In this document: piece after piece, positions 35,143 through 44,662 of the stretch | Layout: every line of letters begins with the position of its first letter | Position numbering within the stretch: position 1 is the first letter of the stretch | Assembly (NCBI GenBank): GCA_041906305.1 | Contig: JAYRJL010000001.1 | Span: 992,001 to 1,056,000, forward strand | Source: SHVZ01 sp041906305 | Lineage (GTDB): Bacteria; Pseudomonadota; Alphaproteobacteria; SHVZ01 | Length of the DNA stretch: 64,000 nucleotides | Reading direction: 5' to 3' | Translations under genes and position numbers: made by a program | The notes under the pieces: model-generated | Told to the model about the DNA's origin: nothing | Databases searched by the model: none | Seen by the model: the letters and a program-made list of their open reading frames with translations, nothing else

Positions 35143-36261
35143 TCACGCGGCGAATTCCCGGCGGATCGCCTCATTGTGCTCGCCGATATTCGGGATCGGC
35201 CGGAGCCTGAGGTCGTCGCCGGCAAAGGCGACCGGCGGGGCGATCAGGTCGATCTCGCCGGACGGCGTCCGGACCGGGAGCTTCCGGAGCTGCGGATGCC
35301 TGGAGAAGTCGGCGACGGTGTTGAGGCCGCCATAGGCGACCTGCGCCGATTTCAGCCGCCGCTCGACCTCGGCGCGGGGCAGCCTGGTCAGGATCGCCTC
35401 CATGCGTTCCTTGAGCCGCTCGCGATTCCTCACCCGGACCAGGTTGTCGGCATAGTCCGGCTCGGTCGCGAGGCCGGGCGCCTGCAGCACGTTGGCGCAG
35501 AGGCTCACCCATTCGCGCTCGTTCTGGATCGAGACCAGCACCGCGCCGTCGGCGCAGCTATAGGGCCCGTAGGGCGCGATCGAGGGATGGTCGAGGCCGC
35601 TCCGCTCCGGTGCCTTGCCGCCATAGACGTGATGGAGGTAGGGCACCGTCATCCAGTCGGCCATGCCGGCGAACAGCGAGGTCTTGATGCCGCGGCCCTC
35701 GCCGGTTCGCTCGCGGGCATAGAGCGCCTGCAGCACGGCCGCGTGCGCCGCCATGCCGGCGGCGATGTCGCAGACGCTGACGCCGACCCGGGCCGGCGCC
35801 TCCGGCCCGCCGTTGATCGAGCAGAGCCCGCTCTCGGCCTGAACCAGAAGGTCATACGCCTTCATGTCGGCGTAGGGTCCGTCCTCACCGTAGCCCGTGA
35901 TGTCGACGGTGATCAGTCGCCGGTTCTTCTGCCTCAGCGCCTCGGAGCCGAAGCCCGCGCGTTCGGCCGCTCCCGGTACCAGGTTCTGGATGAAGACGTC
36001 GGCCTTCGCCAGGATACGGGCAAGCAGGGCCCGGTCCTCGTCCTTCTTGATGTCGAGGGTCAGCGATTCCTTCCCCCGGTTGAGCCAGACGAAATAGGCG
36101 GACTCGCCCTTCGCCGCCTTGTCGTAGCGGCGCGCGAAGTCGCCTTCGGGACGCTCGATCTTGATGACGCGGGCGCCGGAATCGGCGAGCCGCCCCGAGC
36201 AGTACGGGGCGGCGACCGCCTGTTCCAGCGTGACGACGAGAAGGCCTTTGAGGTCGTCCAC
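35143..36261 (-). CDS. CaiB/BaiF-type family III CoA transferase
   Basis: 372 residues. The N-terminus has VVTLEQAVAAPYCSGRLADSGARVIKIE and GKESLTLDIKKDE. The nucleophile Asp is in MKAYDLLVQAESG (about residue 155). Family III enzymes move CoA between carboxylic acids. Three bp separate it from the aminotransferase upstream, suggesting a short catabolic operon (binding protein, aminotransferase, CoA transferase, exporter) with an unknown acid as substrate. Confidence 0.88.
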   Translation of the reverse strand: MDDLKGLLVVTLEQAVAAPYCSGRLADSGARVIKIERPEGDFARRYDKAAKGESAYFVWLNRGKESLTLDIKKDEDRALLARILAKADVFIQNLVPGAAERAGFGSEALRQKNRRLITVDITGYGEDGPYADMKAYDLLVQAESGLCSINGGPEAPARVGVSVCDIAAGMAAHAAVLQALYARERTGEGRGIKTSLFAGMADWMTVPYLHHVYGGKAPERSGLDHPSIAPYGPYSCADGAVLVSIQNEREWVSLCANVLQAPGLATEPDYADNLVRVRNRERLKERMEAILTRLPRAEVERRLKSAQVAYGGLNTVADFSRHPQLRKLPVRTPSGEIDLIAPPVAFAGDDLRLRPIPNIGEHNEAIRREFAA

Positions 36262-36264
36262 GCG

Positions 36265-37464
36265 TCAGCTGGCGGCCGTGCGGGCCACCTCGAGGATCTT
36301 GTCGACGTCGGCCTCGTTGTTGTAGAGGTGCAGGCCGAAACGGACGAGGCCGCGGCGGACGGTGAACTTGACGTCCGCCTTCTTGAGCGCGGCCGAGAAC
36401 TTGTTCAGCCGGTCGTCGTCGGAGGTGTAGGCATCGCCGGCGCCGAGCGTGCCGATGGTGACGATGTGACTCCGCGCCCAATCGTCGGTCGGGCGGCAGA
36501 CCGGATAGCCCAGCTGCTGCAGGCCGCCGGCGAGCCGGTTCGACAGCGTCATCACATGGTTCTCGATCTTGTCCGGCCCGATGCCCAGCAGCAGGTCGAG
36601 CGAGGCGTCGAGCGCGGCGATGCCGATCCAGTTGTAGTTGCCGATCTCGAAGCGCCGCGCGTCGGGCTGCAGGCGCAGCACGCCGTCGCCGAGGTCGGAC
36701 TCGTGCTTGCCGGTGACGACGCTGAAGCGCGCGACCCACGCCGGCCTGAGCTTCTCGACCCAGCGGTCGCTGACATAGAGCATGCCGAGGCCCATGACGC
36801 CGAGCAGGCCCTTGCTGGTCGAGGTCGCCAGCGCGTCGATGCCGAGCTTCTCGACGTCGATCGCGAGCACGCCGGCCGACTGCACGGCGTCGACCAGCAT
36901 CAGTGCTCCGACCTTGTGGGCGGCCTTGGCGATCGAGGCGACGTCGGTGCGGTAGCCCGGCGTGAAGGTGACGGTCGAGACCGAGACGACGCGGGTGCGG
37001 GCGTCGACGGAGCCGGCGATGGTGCCGGCGTCGATCATGCCGTCCTTCGACTTGACGCCGCGGACCTCGATGCCGTGCTTCTCGGCGAGGTTCATCCACA
37101 GATAGACGTTGTTCGGATGCTCGAGCTCGGTGCAGATGACGACGTTGTCGCCCTTATTCCAGTCCATCGCCGAGCCGATCGCGTTCAGGCCCTCGGAAAC
37201 GTTCTTGGTGACCGCGACCTCGTGGCTCTTGGCGCCGATCAGCCTGGCGAAGTTCGCACGGACGCGCGCGAGCGAGCCGCCGTACTCTTCCTTGATCTCG
37301 TCGCCGTTCATCTGGGCGTCGGCGACGGAGTCGATCGCGTCGCGGCTCGCCTGCGAAATGATGCCCTTGGAGGCGACGTTGGCGTAGACCCACTTGTCGG
37401 CGCCCGGGAACTGCGCCCGGGCGTCGGCGAGGGTGAACTTGGCGGGAGAGCTATCGGCGGTCAT
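36265..37464 (-). CDS. Class V PLP-dependent aminotransferase
   Basis: 399 residues. LMLVDAVQSAGVLAIDVEKLG carries the PLP-binding Asp, and ATSTSKGLLGVMGLGMLYV carries the Schiff-base Lys. VTKNVSEGLNAIGSAM near residue 85 contacts the phosphate. It resembles cysteine-desulfurase-like or isopenicillin-epimerase-like members, so the reaction is not certain. The start overlaps the upstream SBP stop (ATGA). Confidence 0.85.
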   Translation of the reverse strand: MTADSSPAKFTLADARAQFPGADKWVYANVASKGIISQASRDAIDSVADAQMNGDEIKEEYGGSLARVRANFARLIGAKSHEVAVTKNVSEGLNAIGSAMDWNKGDNVVICTELEHPNNVYLWMNLAEKHGIEVRGVKSKDGMIDAGTIAGSVDARTRVVSVSTVTFTPGYRTDVASIAKAAHKVGALMLVDAVQSAGVLAIDVEKLGIDALATSTSKGLLGVMGLGMLYVSDRWVEKLRPAWVARFSVVTGKHESDLGDGVLRLQPDARRFEIGNYNWIGIAALDASLDLLLGIGPDKIENHVMTLSNRLAGGLQQLGYPVCRPTDDWARSHIVTIGTLGAGDAYTSDDDRLNKFSAALKKADVKFTVRRGLVRFGLHLYNNEADVDKILEVARTAAS

Positions 37465-39014
37465 TTCGGCCTCGCGGACATGGCAAGCGTGAATTCATCG
37501 GTGCGCGGCGTCCAGACGATCGGGCCGCGCGTCGCCCAGGTGTTGACCTGGAAGTAGAGCGGGATGATCGCGGCGTCTTCCATCGCCATGCGGGTGGCCT
37601 GCTGCAGCAGGGCCTCCCGCTTCTTGTCGTCGATGGTTCGGAGCGCCTCGACGATCACCGCGTCGATCTTCGGGTTCGAGTAGCGGCCACGGTTGGAGGC
37701 GCCGGCCCCGGTCGCGTCCTTGGTCATGATCAGCGACTTGAGCGGCGAGGCGGCCTCGCCCGTGTCGGTGCCCCACCCGAAAAGGCCGACCGAGAAGCCG
37801 AAGTCGTTGCCGCGGGTGCCGTAGACGGCGCGCGGCAGCGTCTCGACCGTGGTGTTGATACCGGCGCGGACGAACATCTGACCCAACGCCTGGGTGATCT
37901 TGGCGTCGTTGAGATAGCGGCCGTTGGAGCCGTGCAGGGTCAGCTGGAAGCCTTTCGGGTATCCCGCGTCGGCCAGCAGCTTCTTGGCCTGGTCGATGTT
38001 CTGCGTCGGCGTCTTCAGGTTCGGGTCGTGGCCGAACATGCCGTTCGGCACCAGCTGGCCCGTCGGCACGCCTTCGCCTTCCATGATGCGCTCGACCAGC
38101 GCCTCGCGGCTGACCGAGAGCATCAGCGCCTGGCGGACGCGCGCGTCCTTGAGCGGGTTCTTGGTCATCGGCTTGCCGTCGTTGTCGCGTACGTGCTCGG
38201 CGACGTCGCGATGGCTATCCATGATCAGGTAGATCACGCGGTTCGACAGCGACGGCGCGATCGCCAAGCCGGCAGTCGACTTGATGCGCGGGATGTCCTG
38301 GGTCGCAACCGTGTCGATCGCGTCGACGTCGCCGGCCAGCAGGGCCGCGGTGCGGGATGCCTGGTTGGCGATCAGCGAGAAGGTGACCTTGGTCCAGGGC
38401 TCCTTCTTGCCCCAATAGGCGTCGTTGCGCGTGAAGACGATCTTCTCGTTCGGCGAGAACGAGACCAGCTTGTAGGGGCCGGTACCGATCGCGGCCTTGC
38501 CGGAGTTGTAGTCCTCGGTCGCCGCCGCCTCGCCATGCTTCTTCGAGATGATGCCGAAGGTCGAGATGTCCCAGGGCAAGAGCGGTGCCGGCGCCTCGGT
38601 CTTCAGGTGAACCAGGTGCGGCCCCTTGATCTCGACCGCCTTGATGGTGCTGACGTAGAGCGCGAAGGGCGAGCCCGACTTCGGCACGTCGACCGCGCGC
38701 TTCACGGTGAAGGCGACGTCCTCTGCCGTGAAGGGCGAGCCGTCATGCCAGGTGACGCCCTCGCGCAGCTTCACTTCCCAGGTCGTGTCGTCGACCGCCT
38801 TCCAGGAGGTGGCGAGGCCTGGGACCAGGCCCTGCTTCTCGTCCTGGAGGATCAGCTTGTCGAAGACGTGGAGCATGTTCGCCACGTCGGGGCCCGAATT
38901 GGTGAAATGCGGGTCCATCGAGCGCGCCATCGCGCCGATGCCGACCTTCAGCTCCTGGGCCGAAGCCGGCGCTACGGCGATGAGGGCGGCAAGGGCCAGC
39001 CAACGTGCGAGCAT
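37461..39014 (-). CDS. ABC transporter substrate-binding protein, family 5
   Basis: 517 residues. Signal peptide WLALAALIAVAPASAQ, then ELKVGIGAMARSMDPHFTNSG, TWEVKLREGVTWHDGSPFTAEDVAF and VRQALMLSVSREALVERI, the family 5 pattern. It heads the leftward operon SBP, aminotransferase, CoA transferase, MFS. As with the other binding protein in this window, no ABC permease gene is next to it. Confidence 0.88.
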   Translation of the reverse strand: MLARWLALAALIAVAPASAQELKVGIGAMARSMDPHFTNSGPDVANMLHVFDKLILQDEKQGLVPGLATSWKAVDDTTWEVKLREGVTWHDGSPFTAEDVAFTVKRAVDVPKSGSPFALYVSTIKAVEIKGPHLVHLKTEAPAPLLPWDISTFGIISKKHGEAAATEDYNSGKAAIGTGPYKLVSFSPNEKIVFTRNDAYWGKKEPWTKVTFSLIANQASRTAALLAGDVDAIDTVATQDIPRIKSTAGLAIAPSLSNRVIYLIMDSHRDVAEHVRDNDGKPMTKNPLKDARVRQALMLSVSREALVERIMEGEGVPTGQLVPNGMFGHDPNLKTPTQNIDQAKKLLADAGYPKGFQLTLHGSNGRYLNDAKITQALGQMFVRAGINTTVETLPRAVYGTRGNDFGFSVGLFGWGTDTGEAASPLKSLIMTKDATGAGASNRGRYSNPKIDAVIVEALRTIDDKKREALLQQATRMAMEDAAIIPLYFQVNTWATRGPIVWTPRTDEFTLAMSARPK

Positions 39015-39055
39015 GGATCTTCCTCTCAGCTCTTGCTTCTTCGGATCCTGATTCT

Positions 39056-40012
39056 TCAGTCTAGATCGGCGTAACGGTCGGTCGCGGCGACGAGGGCTGC
39101 GCGGATACCCGGCTCCATCGCCGAGTGGCCGGCATCGGGGACAATGACGAAATCGGCCTCGGGCCAGGCGCGATGCAGCGCCACGGCACCTTCGGCCGGG
39201 CAGATCACGTCGTAGCGGCCGTGGACGATGATGCCGGGCACGTGGCGGAAGCGCGGCACCGACCTGATCAGCGCGCCCTCGTCGAGGAACACGCCATTCC
39301 GCATGTAATGCGCCTCGATGCGCGACATCGCCAGCGTGCGCGGACTCTGCGATTTCTCAGCCCCCGCCTTCGGGATCAGGGCCGCGATGCGGGATTCGTA
39401 TGTCTTCCAGTTCGCCGCCGCGGGCATGTGGACCTTGGGGTCTGGATGGACCAGGAGCTTGAAGTAGTTCTCCAGGAGGTCGCCGCGCTCGGCCTCGGGC
39501 AGGTAGTTGGCGAAGTCCTCCCAGAACTCGGTGAAGATCGAGCGGACGCCGTAAAGCCACCACTGCATGTCCGACTTGCGGCAGAGCCAGATACCGCGCA
39601 GGACCAGCGCGACGCAGGCCTCCGGATGCGCCGCGGCATAGGCGAGGGCCAGGGTCGATCCCCAGGAACCGCCGAAGACCACCCAGCGCGTGACACCGAG
39701 CATCTCGCGCAGCTTCTCGATGTCGTGGACCAGGTGCTGTGTGGTGTTATTCTCGATCGAGGCGGTCGGCGTCGATCGGCCGGCACCGCGCTGATCGAAG
39801 ACCAGGATGCGGTAGCGCTTGGGATCGAAGAAACGACGGTGCTCAGGCCCGGACCCGCTGCCCGGGCCGCCGTGCAGGAACACGACCGGCTTGCCCTTGG
39901 GATTGCCGCAGAGCTCGTAATAGAGCTCATGTCCATCCCCGACCGGGAACATCCCGCTCTCATAGGGCTCGATCGCGGGGTAGAGGTCCGCCGAGTGCGA
40001 CTTGTCGGGCAC
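39056..40012 (-). CDS. pip: Prolyl aminopeptidase (proline iminopeptidase)
   Basis: 318 residues, alpha/beta hydrolase of family S33. The oxyanion motif is FLHGGPGSGSGPEH, the nucleophile Ser is in VFGGSWGSTLAL (about residue 115), with Asp in HGRYDVICP and His in VPDAGHSAMEPG. DQRGAGRSTP is the usual post-strand-4 signature. It removes N-terminal proline from peptides in the cytoplasm. Confidence 0.93.
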   Translation of the reverse strand: MPDKSHSADLYPAIEPYESGMFPVGDGHELYYELCGNPKGKPVVFLHGGPGSGSGPEHRRFFDPKRYRILVFDQRGAGRSTPTASIENNTTQHLVHDIEKLREMLGVTRWVVFGGSWGSTLALAYAAAHPEACVALVLRGIWLCRKSDMQWWLYGVRSIFTEFWEDFANYLPEAERGDLLENYFKLLVHPDPKVHMPAAANWKTYESRIAALIPKAGAEKSQSPRTLAMSRIEAHYMRNGVFLDEGALIRSVPRFRHVPGIIVHGRYDVICPAEGAVALHRAWPEADFVIVPDAGHSAMEPGIRAALVAATDRYADLD

Positions 40013-40146
40013 GAGCGCCTGCTTTTGAGAGTGATTTCGTTAAGGAAAGTGTCGGCCGGCGCCGCCCCCGATGTCAAGAAAAGGCTCGGGTTTCCGGCCG
40101 TTCCGGGGGTGTCGGGGCGCGCTTCTCGGGCCTCGCCGGATGCGGT

Positions 40147-40620
40147 ATGCGGATCAGTATGACCTTGATGCTCGACGACCGCCTCCGGGCCGATTTCGCC
40201 GTGGAGGGCGACTGGCCGCTCCTGGTGCGTCATCAGGTGCGGTGGAGCGAGGTCGACGCCTATGCGCATGTCAACCACACGAGCTATCTCGAGTGGTACG
40301 AGGACATGCGCATCCGGGCGATGGCTGAGGTCGGGCTCGAACTCAGGGCCGACGTGGCCGGCCCGGTTCTGGCCAAGATCGAGGTCGAGTATCACAAGCC
40401 GCTGCACTACCGCGACGAGGTTCTGATCGGCGCGCGCGTGACCGGCTTCCGCACCTCCAGCTTCACGATGGTCTACCGGACCTGGAAGCTGGGTGTGGGG
40501 CAGGTCAACCGCGCCGACGCGCTCTGCGTGATGTTCGTCAACACGACGGGCGTGAAGTCCGAGGTGCCGGAAGCGGCCAAGCCGATCTGGCGAGAGCGCC
40601 ATGGCGCAAAAGGGGGATGA
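40147..40620 (+). CDS. Acyl-CoA thioesterase (4-hydroxybenzoyl-CoA type, hotdog fold)
   Basis: 157 residues. HQVRWSEVDAYAHVNHTSYLEWYEDM is the 4HBT signature, with the catalytic Asp and the HVNHTSY segment, and VEYHKPLHYRDEVLIGARV follows. It hydrolyses a short or aromatic acyl-CoA. A second in-frame ATG at 40159 is possible. The next gene starts 2 bp after the stop. Confidence 0.87.
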   Translation: MRISMTLMLDDRLRADFAVEGDWPLLVRHQVRWSEVDAYAHVNHTSYLEWYEDMRIRAMAEVGLELRADVAGPVLAKIEVEYHKPLHYRDEVLIGARVTGFRTSSFTMVYRTWKLGVGQVNRADALCVMFVNTTGVKSEVPEAAKPIWRERHGAKGG

Positions 40621-40621
40621 G

Positions 40622-41413
40622 ATGTTCAGGATCGGCCTGATGGGCCTGGGTGCCATCGGCGAGCAGGTGGCGGATGCCATTGCCTCCGGGGTGCTGCCGG
40701 ACGTGAAGATCGTTTCGGCGCTGGTGCGGAAGCCGCGGACGGAGAAGCACGATTTCTTCGTCACCAACGACCCCGAGGCCTACTTCAAGGTCGAGGTCGA
40801 CGCCTATGTCGAGGGTGCAGGACATTCGGCGGTGCAGGCGCATGCCGAGCGGGCGCTGAAGAACGCCGACATGATGATCACCTCGGTCGGTGCATTGACA
40901 GACGATGCCTTGCGCGAGCGGCTGATCGCGACCGCGAAGGCCAACAGGCACCGCCTGATCCTGCCTTCGGCCGGCATCGGCGCGCTCGACATCCTGTCGG
41001 GCGCCGCGATCGGGGGGCTCGACGAGGTCGTGATGACGGTCAGGAAGCAGCCGGAAGCCTGGCTCGGCACCGAAGCCGAGGGCATGGTCGACCTGATGGC
41101 GCTCAAGGAGCCGTTCGTCGCGTATGAAGGTCCGGCGCGCGAAGGCGCCCGGCGCTATCCGCGGAACGTAAACATCTCGGCGGCGGTGTCGCTCGCCGGC
41201 GCCGGTCTCGACAAGACGCATCTGATCATCGTCGCCGACCCGACGATCACCACGCATGTGATCGAGGTACGCGCCAGGGGCGCCTTCGGCAGCTTCACCT
41301 TCGTCGAGGACATCCTGCCGACCGAGAGCAATCCCAAGACCGGGATGATCGTCGGCATGGCGGTGGTGAAGGCCGTGCGCCAGCTGTCGTCGCCCCTGGT
41401 GATCGGGCTCTAA
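40622..41413 (+). CDS. nadX: L-aspartate dehydrogenase-family protein
   Basis: 263 residues. RIGLMGLGAIGEQVADAI is the NAD-binding motif. LPSAGIGALDILSGAAIGGLDEV and NVNISAAVSLAGAGLDKTHLIIVADP are typical of DUF108/aspartate dehydrogenases, which convert aspartate to iminoaspartate for NAD synthesis or catabolism. A GGGGG ribosome-binding site precedes the ATG at 40622; an upstream ATG at 40601 overlaps the thioesterase. No nadA/nadC is adjacent, so a catabolic variant is possible. Confidence 0.85.
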   Translation: MFRIGLMGLGAIGEQVADAIASGVLPDVKIVSALVRKPRTEKHDFFVTNDPEAYFKVEVDAYVEGAGHSAVQAHAERALKNADMMITSVGALTDDALRERLIATAKANRHRLILPSAGIGALDILSGAAIGGLDEVVMTVRKQPEAWLGTEAEGMVDLMALKEPFVAYEGPAREGARRYPRNVNISAAVSLAGAGLDKTHLIIVADPTITTHVIEVRARGAFGSFTFVEDILPTESNPKTGMIVGMAVVKAVRQLSSPLVIGL

Positions 41414-41456
41414 AGGGGTACATTGCGGGAGCCGTCGTCCACGAGGAGCAGCGTCC

Positions 41457-42101
41457 ATGCTGAACCCGTCCGGGCTTTCATTCCAGGCGCTTCTCGATGG
41501 AATGGAAGGCATCTCCTACGTCGTCGGAAGCGATGGCTGCATTCTCGCCTGCGGACATCGAAACTGGTCGAGATTCGCAAGCGAGAATGGTGGCGATCAC
41601 ATTGCCGATCCCGGGGCGGTCGTCGGGCGCCCTCTCCTCGATTTCATCGAGGGCGACGAGGTCGTATCGGTACATCGCGGGTACATGTCTCGCCTGCTGG
41701 CAGGCTCGATCGACGCTGTGACCTTCGAGTTCCGCTGCGACGCGCCCGACGTGAGGCGGGATCTGTGGATGTCGATCCGACCTCTCGGGTTGGCCAGCGG
41801 GGCGGCGGCTCTCCTCTATCAGTCGATCGTTCTCGATGAGCTGTCCCGCCCGCCGATGAACCTCTTCGACTTCGAGGCGCTGCGCGCCCGAACTTCCGAA
41901 CGCAGCGCAAAGCCCATCGTGCGTCTTTGCTCCTACTGCGCCAAGGCGGCGGTGCCGTCCAGCGCCGACGAGGATCCGATCTGGATGGCGCCGGAAGAGT
42001 ACTATCGCAGCGGCGGCGCTTCGGACGTACGGATCAGCCACGGCATCTGTGCGGACTGCCATCGGCGCCACGTGGCGCCCTTCCTGGCGGACGATCCTTA
42101 G
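41457..42101 (+). CDS. PAS-like sensor protein with C-terminal CxxC...CxxC cluster
   Basis: 214 residues. Residues 1-125 look like a PAS fold (GISYVVGSDGCILACGHRNW, then TFEFRCDAPDVRR). The C-terminal 60 residues contain LCSYCAK and, after WMAPEEYYR, ISHGICADCHRRH, a four-Cys plus His layout often attached to two-component sensors and suggesting a bound metal. There is no kinase domain. It overlaps the convergent GH15 gene by 68 bp. Confidence 0.7.
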   Translation: MLNPSGLSFQALLDGMEGISYVVGSDGCILACGHRNWSRFASENGGDHIADPGAVVGRPLLDFIEGDEVVSVHRGYMSRLLAGSIDAVTFEFRCDAPDVRRDLWMSIRPLGLASGAAALLYQSIVLDELSRPPMNLFDFEALRARTSERSAKPIVRLCSYCAKAAVPSSADEDPIWMAPEEYYRSGGASDVRISHGICADCHRRHVAPFLADDP

Positions 42102-43956
42102 GCGGTCGCGCGCGGCGAGCCGTCATCGCCGGATCGGTCGTTTTGGTCGGTGCCTCCCGGGCGGAACGCTGGTGCGCGGGACCGTGAGCGTCGATGAGAT
42201 TGTAGGCCGTGTCGATCAGACCGACATGTGAAAACGCCTGAGGGAAGTTCCCGACCTGGCGCTTGAGCACCGGATCGTACTCCTCCGCCAGCAACCCCAG
42301 GTCGTTGCGGATCGAGAGAAGGCGTTGGAACATCTCCATCGCTTCGTCGATCCGTCCCAGCATGACCTGGGCGTCCGCGAGCCAGAACGAACAGGCGAGG
42401 AAAGCGCCTTCACCACCGCCGACGCCGTCGTCGACATGCTCGGTCGCATACCGGCGGACGAAGCCGTCCTTCAGAAGCTCGCGCTCCACGGCCTCCACCG
42501 TGCCGACGACGCGCGGATCCTCGGCGGGAAGGAAGCCGAGTTGCGGGATCAGCAGAAGTGCCGCGTCCAGCGTCGTCCCGCCGAAGGCCTGGACGAACGA
42601 ATTCCGCTTACGGTCGAAGCCGCGTTCGCATATGTCCGCGTGAATGCGGTCTCGGGTCTCGCGCCAGCGACCGATCGGCCCGTCCAGCCCGAACTGCTCG
42701 GCGCTCTTCACCGCCCGATCGAACGCGACCCAGCACATCAGGCGGGAATGCGTGAAAGCGCGTGGCGGCCCGCGTACCTCCCAGATTCCCTGGTCCGGCC
42801 TGTCCCAGATCGTCTCGAGATGCTTGAGCAGGACTTTCTGTAGCCTCCAGGCCTCGTCGAGGGCACTGAGATCCGCGTCGCGCGCGACATGCAGCGTGTC
42901 CATCACCTGTCCGTAGACGTCGAGCTGCACCTGGTCCATGGCGGCATTGCCCAATCGGACCGGACGGCTTCCCTCGTATCCTTTCAGCCACGGGATCTCG
43001 TTCTCGGGAAGCCATCGCTCGCCGGTGATGCCGTACATGATCTGCAGCTGCTGGGGGTGGCCGGCGACGGCGCGGAGCAGCCACTGGCGCCACGCCTCGG
43101 CCTCTTCGCGATAGCCGGCGTTCAGAAGCGCGTAGAGGGTGAGCGACGAGTCGCGAAGCCAGCAGTACCGGTAGTCCCAGTTTCGGTGGCCGCCGATCGC
43201 CTCGGGCAGGGAGGAGGTCGGCGCCGCTACGATGCCGCCGCTCGGCCCGAAGATGAGAAGCTTCAGCGTGATCAGGGAGCGGATGACGGCGTCGCGCCAC
43301 GCCTGGTTTTCGGAGGCGAAGCGGCAGCGCTTGCACCACTGGCGCCACCACGACGTGGTGCGGTCGAGGCTTTCCAGGCGGTCGGGCACGAAGTGCGGCG
43401 GCGCGATCGAGGGGTGATACGACAAGGTGAAGGGCACGTTCTCGCCTTCGCGCACGGTGAAGGTCGACAGCGTCCGCATGTCGCGCCCGATCAGCGGCGC
43501 AGGCGTGTGAAGCTCGACCGCATCCGGTCCCGCGACCGCGCTCAATCCATAATCGCGCCGACGAACCCAGGGCGCGCTCTGCCCGTAGTTGAAGCGGAGC
43601 GTGAGCTCCATGGACATTTCGACCACGCCGCTCTCGCCGCGAACGATGCGGACGACGTCGGCCTTCCGCTCGTCCTCGGTGAACGGCATGAAGTCGATCA
43701 GGGTGACGACGCCGTCCGCCGTCTCGAAGCGAGTCTCGAGAATCGCGGTGTCGGGGATGTAGCGGCGGGAGCGCTTGCAATCCTGGTGACGCGGCGCGAT
43801 CAGCCAGCGTCCGTTCTCGCGGTCACCCAGAAGTGCGGCGAAGCAGGCGGCGGAATCGAATCGCGGGAGGCACAGCCAGTCGATCGACCCGTCGCTCCCG
43901 ACGAGTGCGGCCGACATCATGTTGCCGATCAGGCCATACTCCTCGATCCGCGGCAT
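42034..43956 (-). CDS. Glycoside hydrolase family 15 protein (glucoamylase/trehalase-like)
   Basis: 640 residues. The N-terminal beta domain opens IEEYGLIGNMMSAALVGSDGSIDWLCLPRFDS. The (alpha/alpha)6 catalytic domain has GGHRNWDYRYCWLRDSSLTLYAL and, later, GGGEGAFLACSFWLADAQVMLG with the catalytic Glu region. Bacterial members of this type often hydrolyse trehalose or maltodextrins. The last 40 residues are basic, low in structure and lie opposite the PAS-like gene. Confidence 0.88.
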   Translation of the reverse strand: MPRIEEYGLIGNMMSAALVGSDGSIDWLCLPRFDSAACFAALLGDRENGRWLIAPRHQDCKRSRRYIPDTAILETRFETADGVVTLIDFMPFTEDERKADVVRIVRGESGVVEMSMELTLRFNYGQSAPWVRRRDYGLSAVAGPDAVELHTPAPLIGRDMRTLSTFTVREGENVPFTLSYHPSIAPPHFVPDRLESLDRTTSWWRQWCKRCRFASENQAWRDAVIRSLITLKLLIFGPSGGIVAAPTSSLPEAIGGHRNWDYRYCWLRDSSLTLYALLNAGYREEAEAWRQWLLRAVAGHPQQLQIMYGITGERWLPENEIPWLKGYEGSRPVRLGNAAMDQVQLDVYGQVMDTLHVARDADLSALDEAWRLQKVLLKHLETIWDRPDQGIWEVRGPPRAFTHSRLMCWVAFDRAVKSAEQFGLDGPIGRWRETRDRIHADICERGFDRKRNSFVQAFGGTTLDAALLLIPQLGFLPAEDPRVVGTVEAVERELLKDGFVRRYATEHVDDGVGGGEGAFLACSFWLADAQVMLGRIDEAMEMFQRLLSIRNDLGLLAEEYDPVLKRQVGNFPQAFSHVGLIDTAYNLIDAHGPAHQRSAREAPTKTTDPAMTARRARPPKDRPPGRAPRGADGSPHRCRG

Positions 43957-44018
43957 CGAGGAGTAACGTGCGGGCGGCGGGTTGGTTCAACCCGTCGCCC
44001 GCTGTTTCGTCATGCGGA

Positions 44019-44645
44019 TCAGGACGCGTCGCGGAGCTTCCGCGCCTGGACGAAGGCCGGTCGCTCGAAGCAGCGGTCGAGCCAGGCGGCGATATTCGGC
44101 GTGCTCGAGAAATCGTGCTTGTTGGACCAAGGACCGAAGAACACCGACGCCACGTTGACATCGGCGATCGTGAAGGTCTGGCCGAGCAGGTAGGGTTGCT
44201 TCGCCAGGGCCGCGTCGAGCACCGCGAGCGGGCGCTTCAGCGCCTCGAGGTTCTCGACCGCGACCGCCTCGCTGCGCTTCTCGGGTGCGAGGACGTAACG
44301 GTTGTAGCTGACCAGGCCCATCGACCGCTCGACCGAGGTCGCGGCGAACATGGTCCACTGCCAGACCTTGGCCTCGCCCGCGAGATCGGCGGGGTAGAAG
44401 CCGCCCTTGCCGTACTTCTTGGCGATGTAGAGGTTGATCGCCATCGACTCGGTCAGCGCGAGACCGTCGTCCTCCATGGCGGGCACCTGGCCCATCGGGT
44501 TGATCTTCAGGAAGTCGGCGGACTTCGAGGTCTGGTCGGCCCAGTTGATCTGGACCTGCTCGTAGGGGGCGCCGGCCTCGGCCGCGGCCCACATGTTGCG
44601 GAACGCGCGCGACTTGGCGATGCCGTAGATCTTCAACTTTGCCAT
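44019..44645 (-). CDS. Glutathione S-transferase family protein
   Basis: 208 residues. The thioredoxin-like N-terminus (KLKIYGIAKSRAFRNMWAAAE) is followed by FLKINPMGQVPAMEDDGLALTESMAINLYIA, the glutathione-binding cis-Pro and ES pair. The helical C-terminal domain has TIADVNVASVF. Last gene of the SDR, BKACE, shikimate-dehydrogenase-like, GST operon; it may isomerise or detoxify a pathway intermediate. Confidence 0.87.
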   Translation of the reverse strand: MAKLKIYGIAKSRAFRNMWAAAEAGAPYEQVQINWADQTSKSADFLKINPMGQVPAMEDDGLALTESMAINLYIAKKYGKGGFYPADLAGEAKVWQWTMFAATSVERSMGLVSYNRYVLAPEKRSEAVAVENLEALKRPLAVLDAALAKQPYLLGQTFTIADVNVASVFFGPWSNKHDFSSTPNIAAWLDRCFERPAFVQARKLRDAS

Positions 44646-44662
44646 GACTGTCTCTTTCCCCT

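Noticed and set aside
34993..37557. 854-codon plus-strand frame opposite CaiB/aminotransferase genes
   Set aside because: Asp/Val/Arg/Gly-rich shadow; the minus-strand genes carry catalytic motifs.
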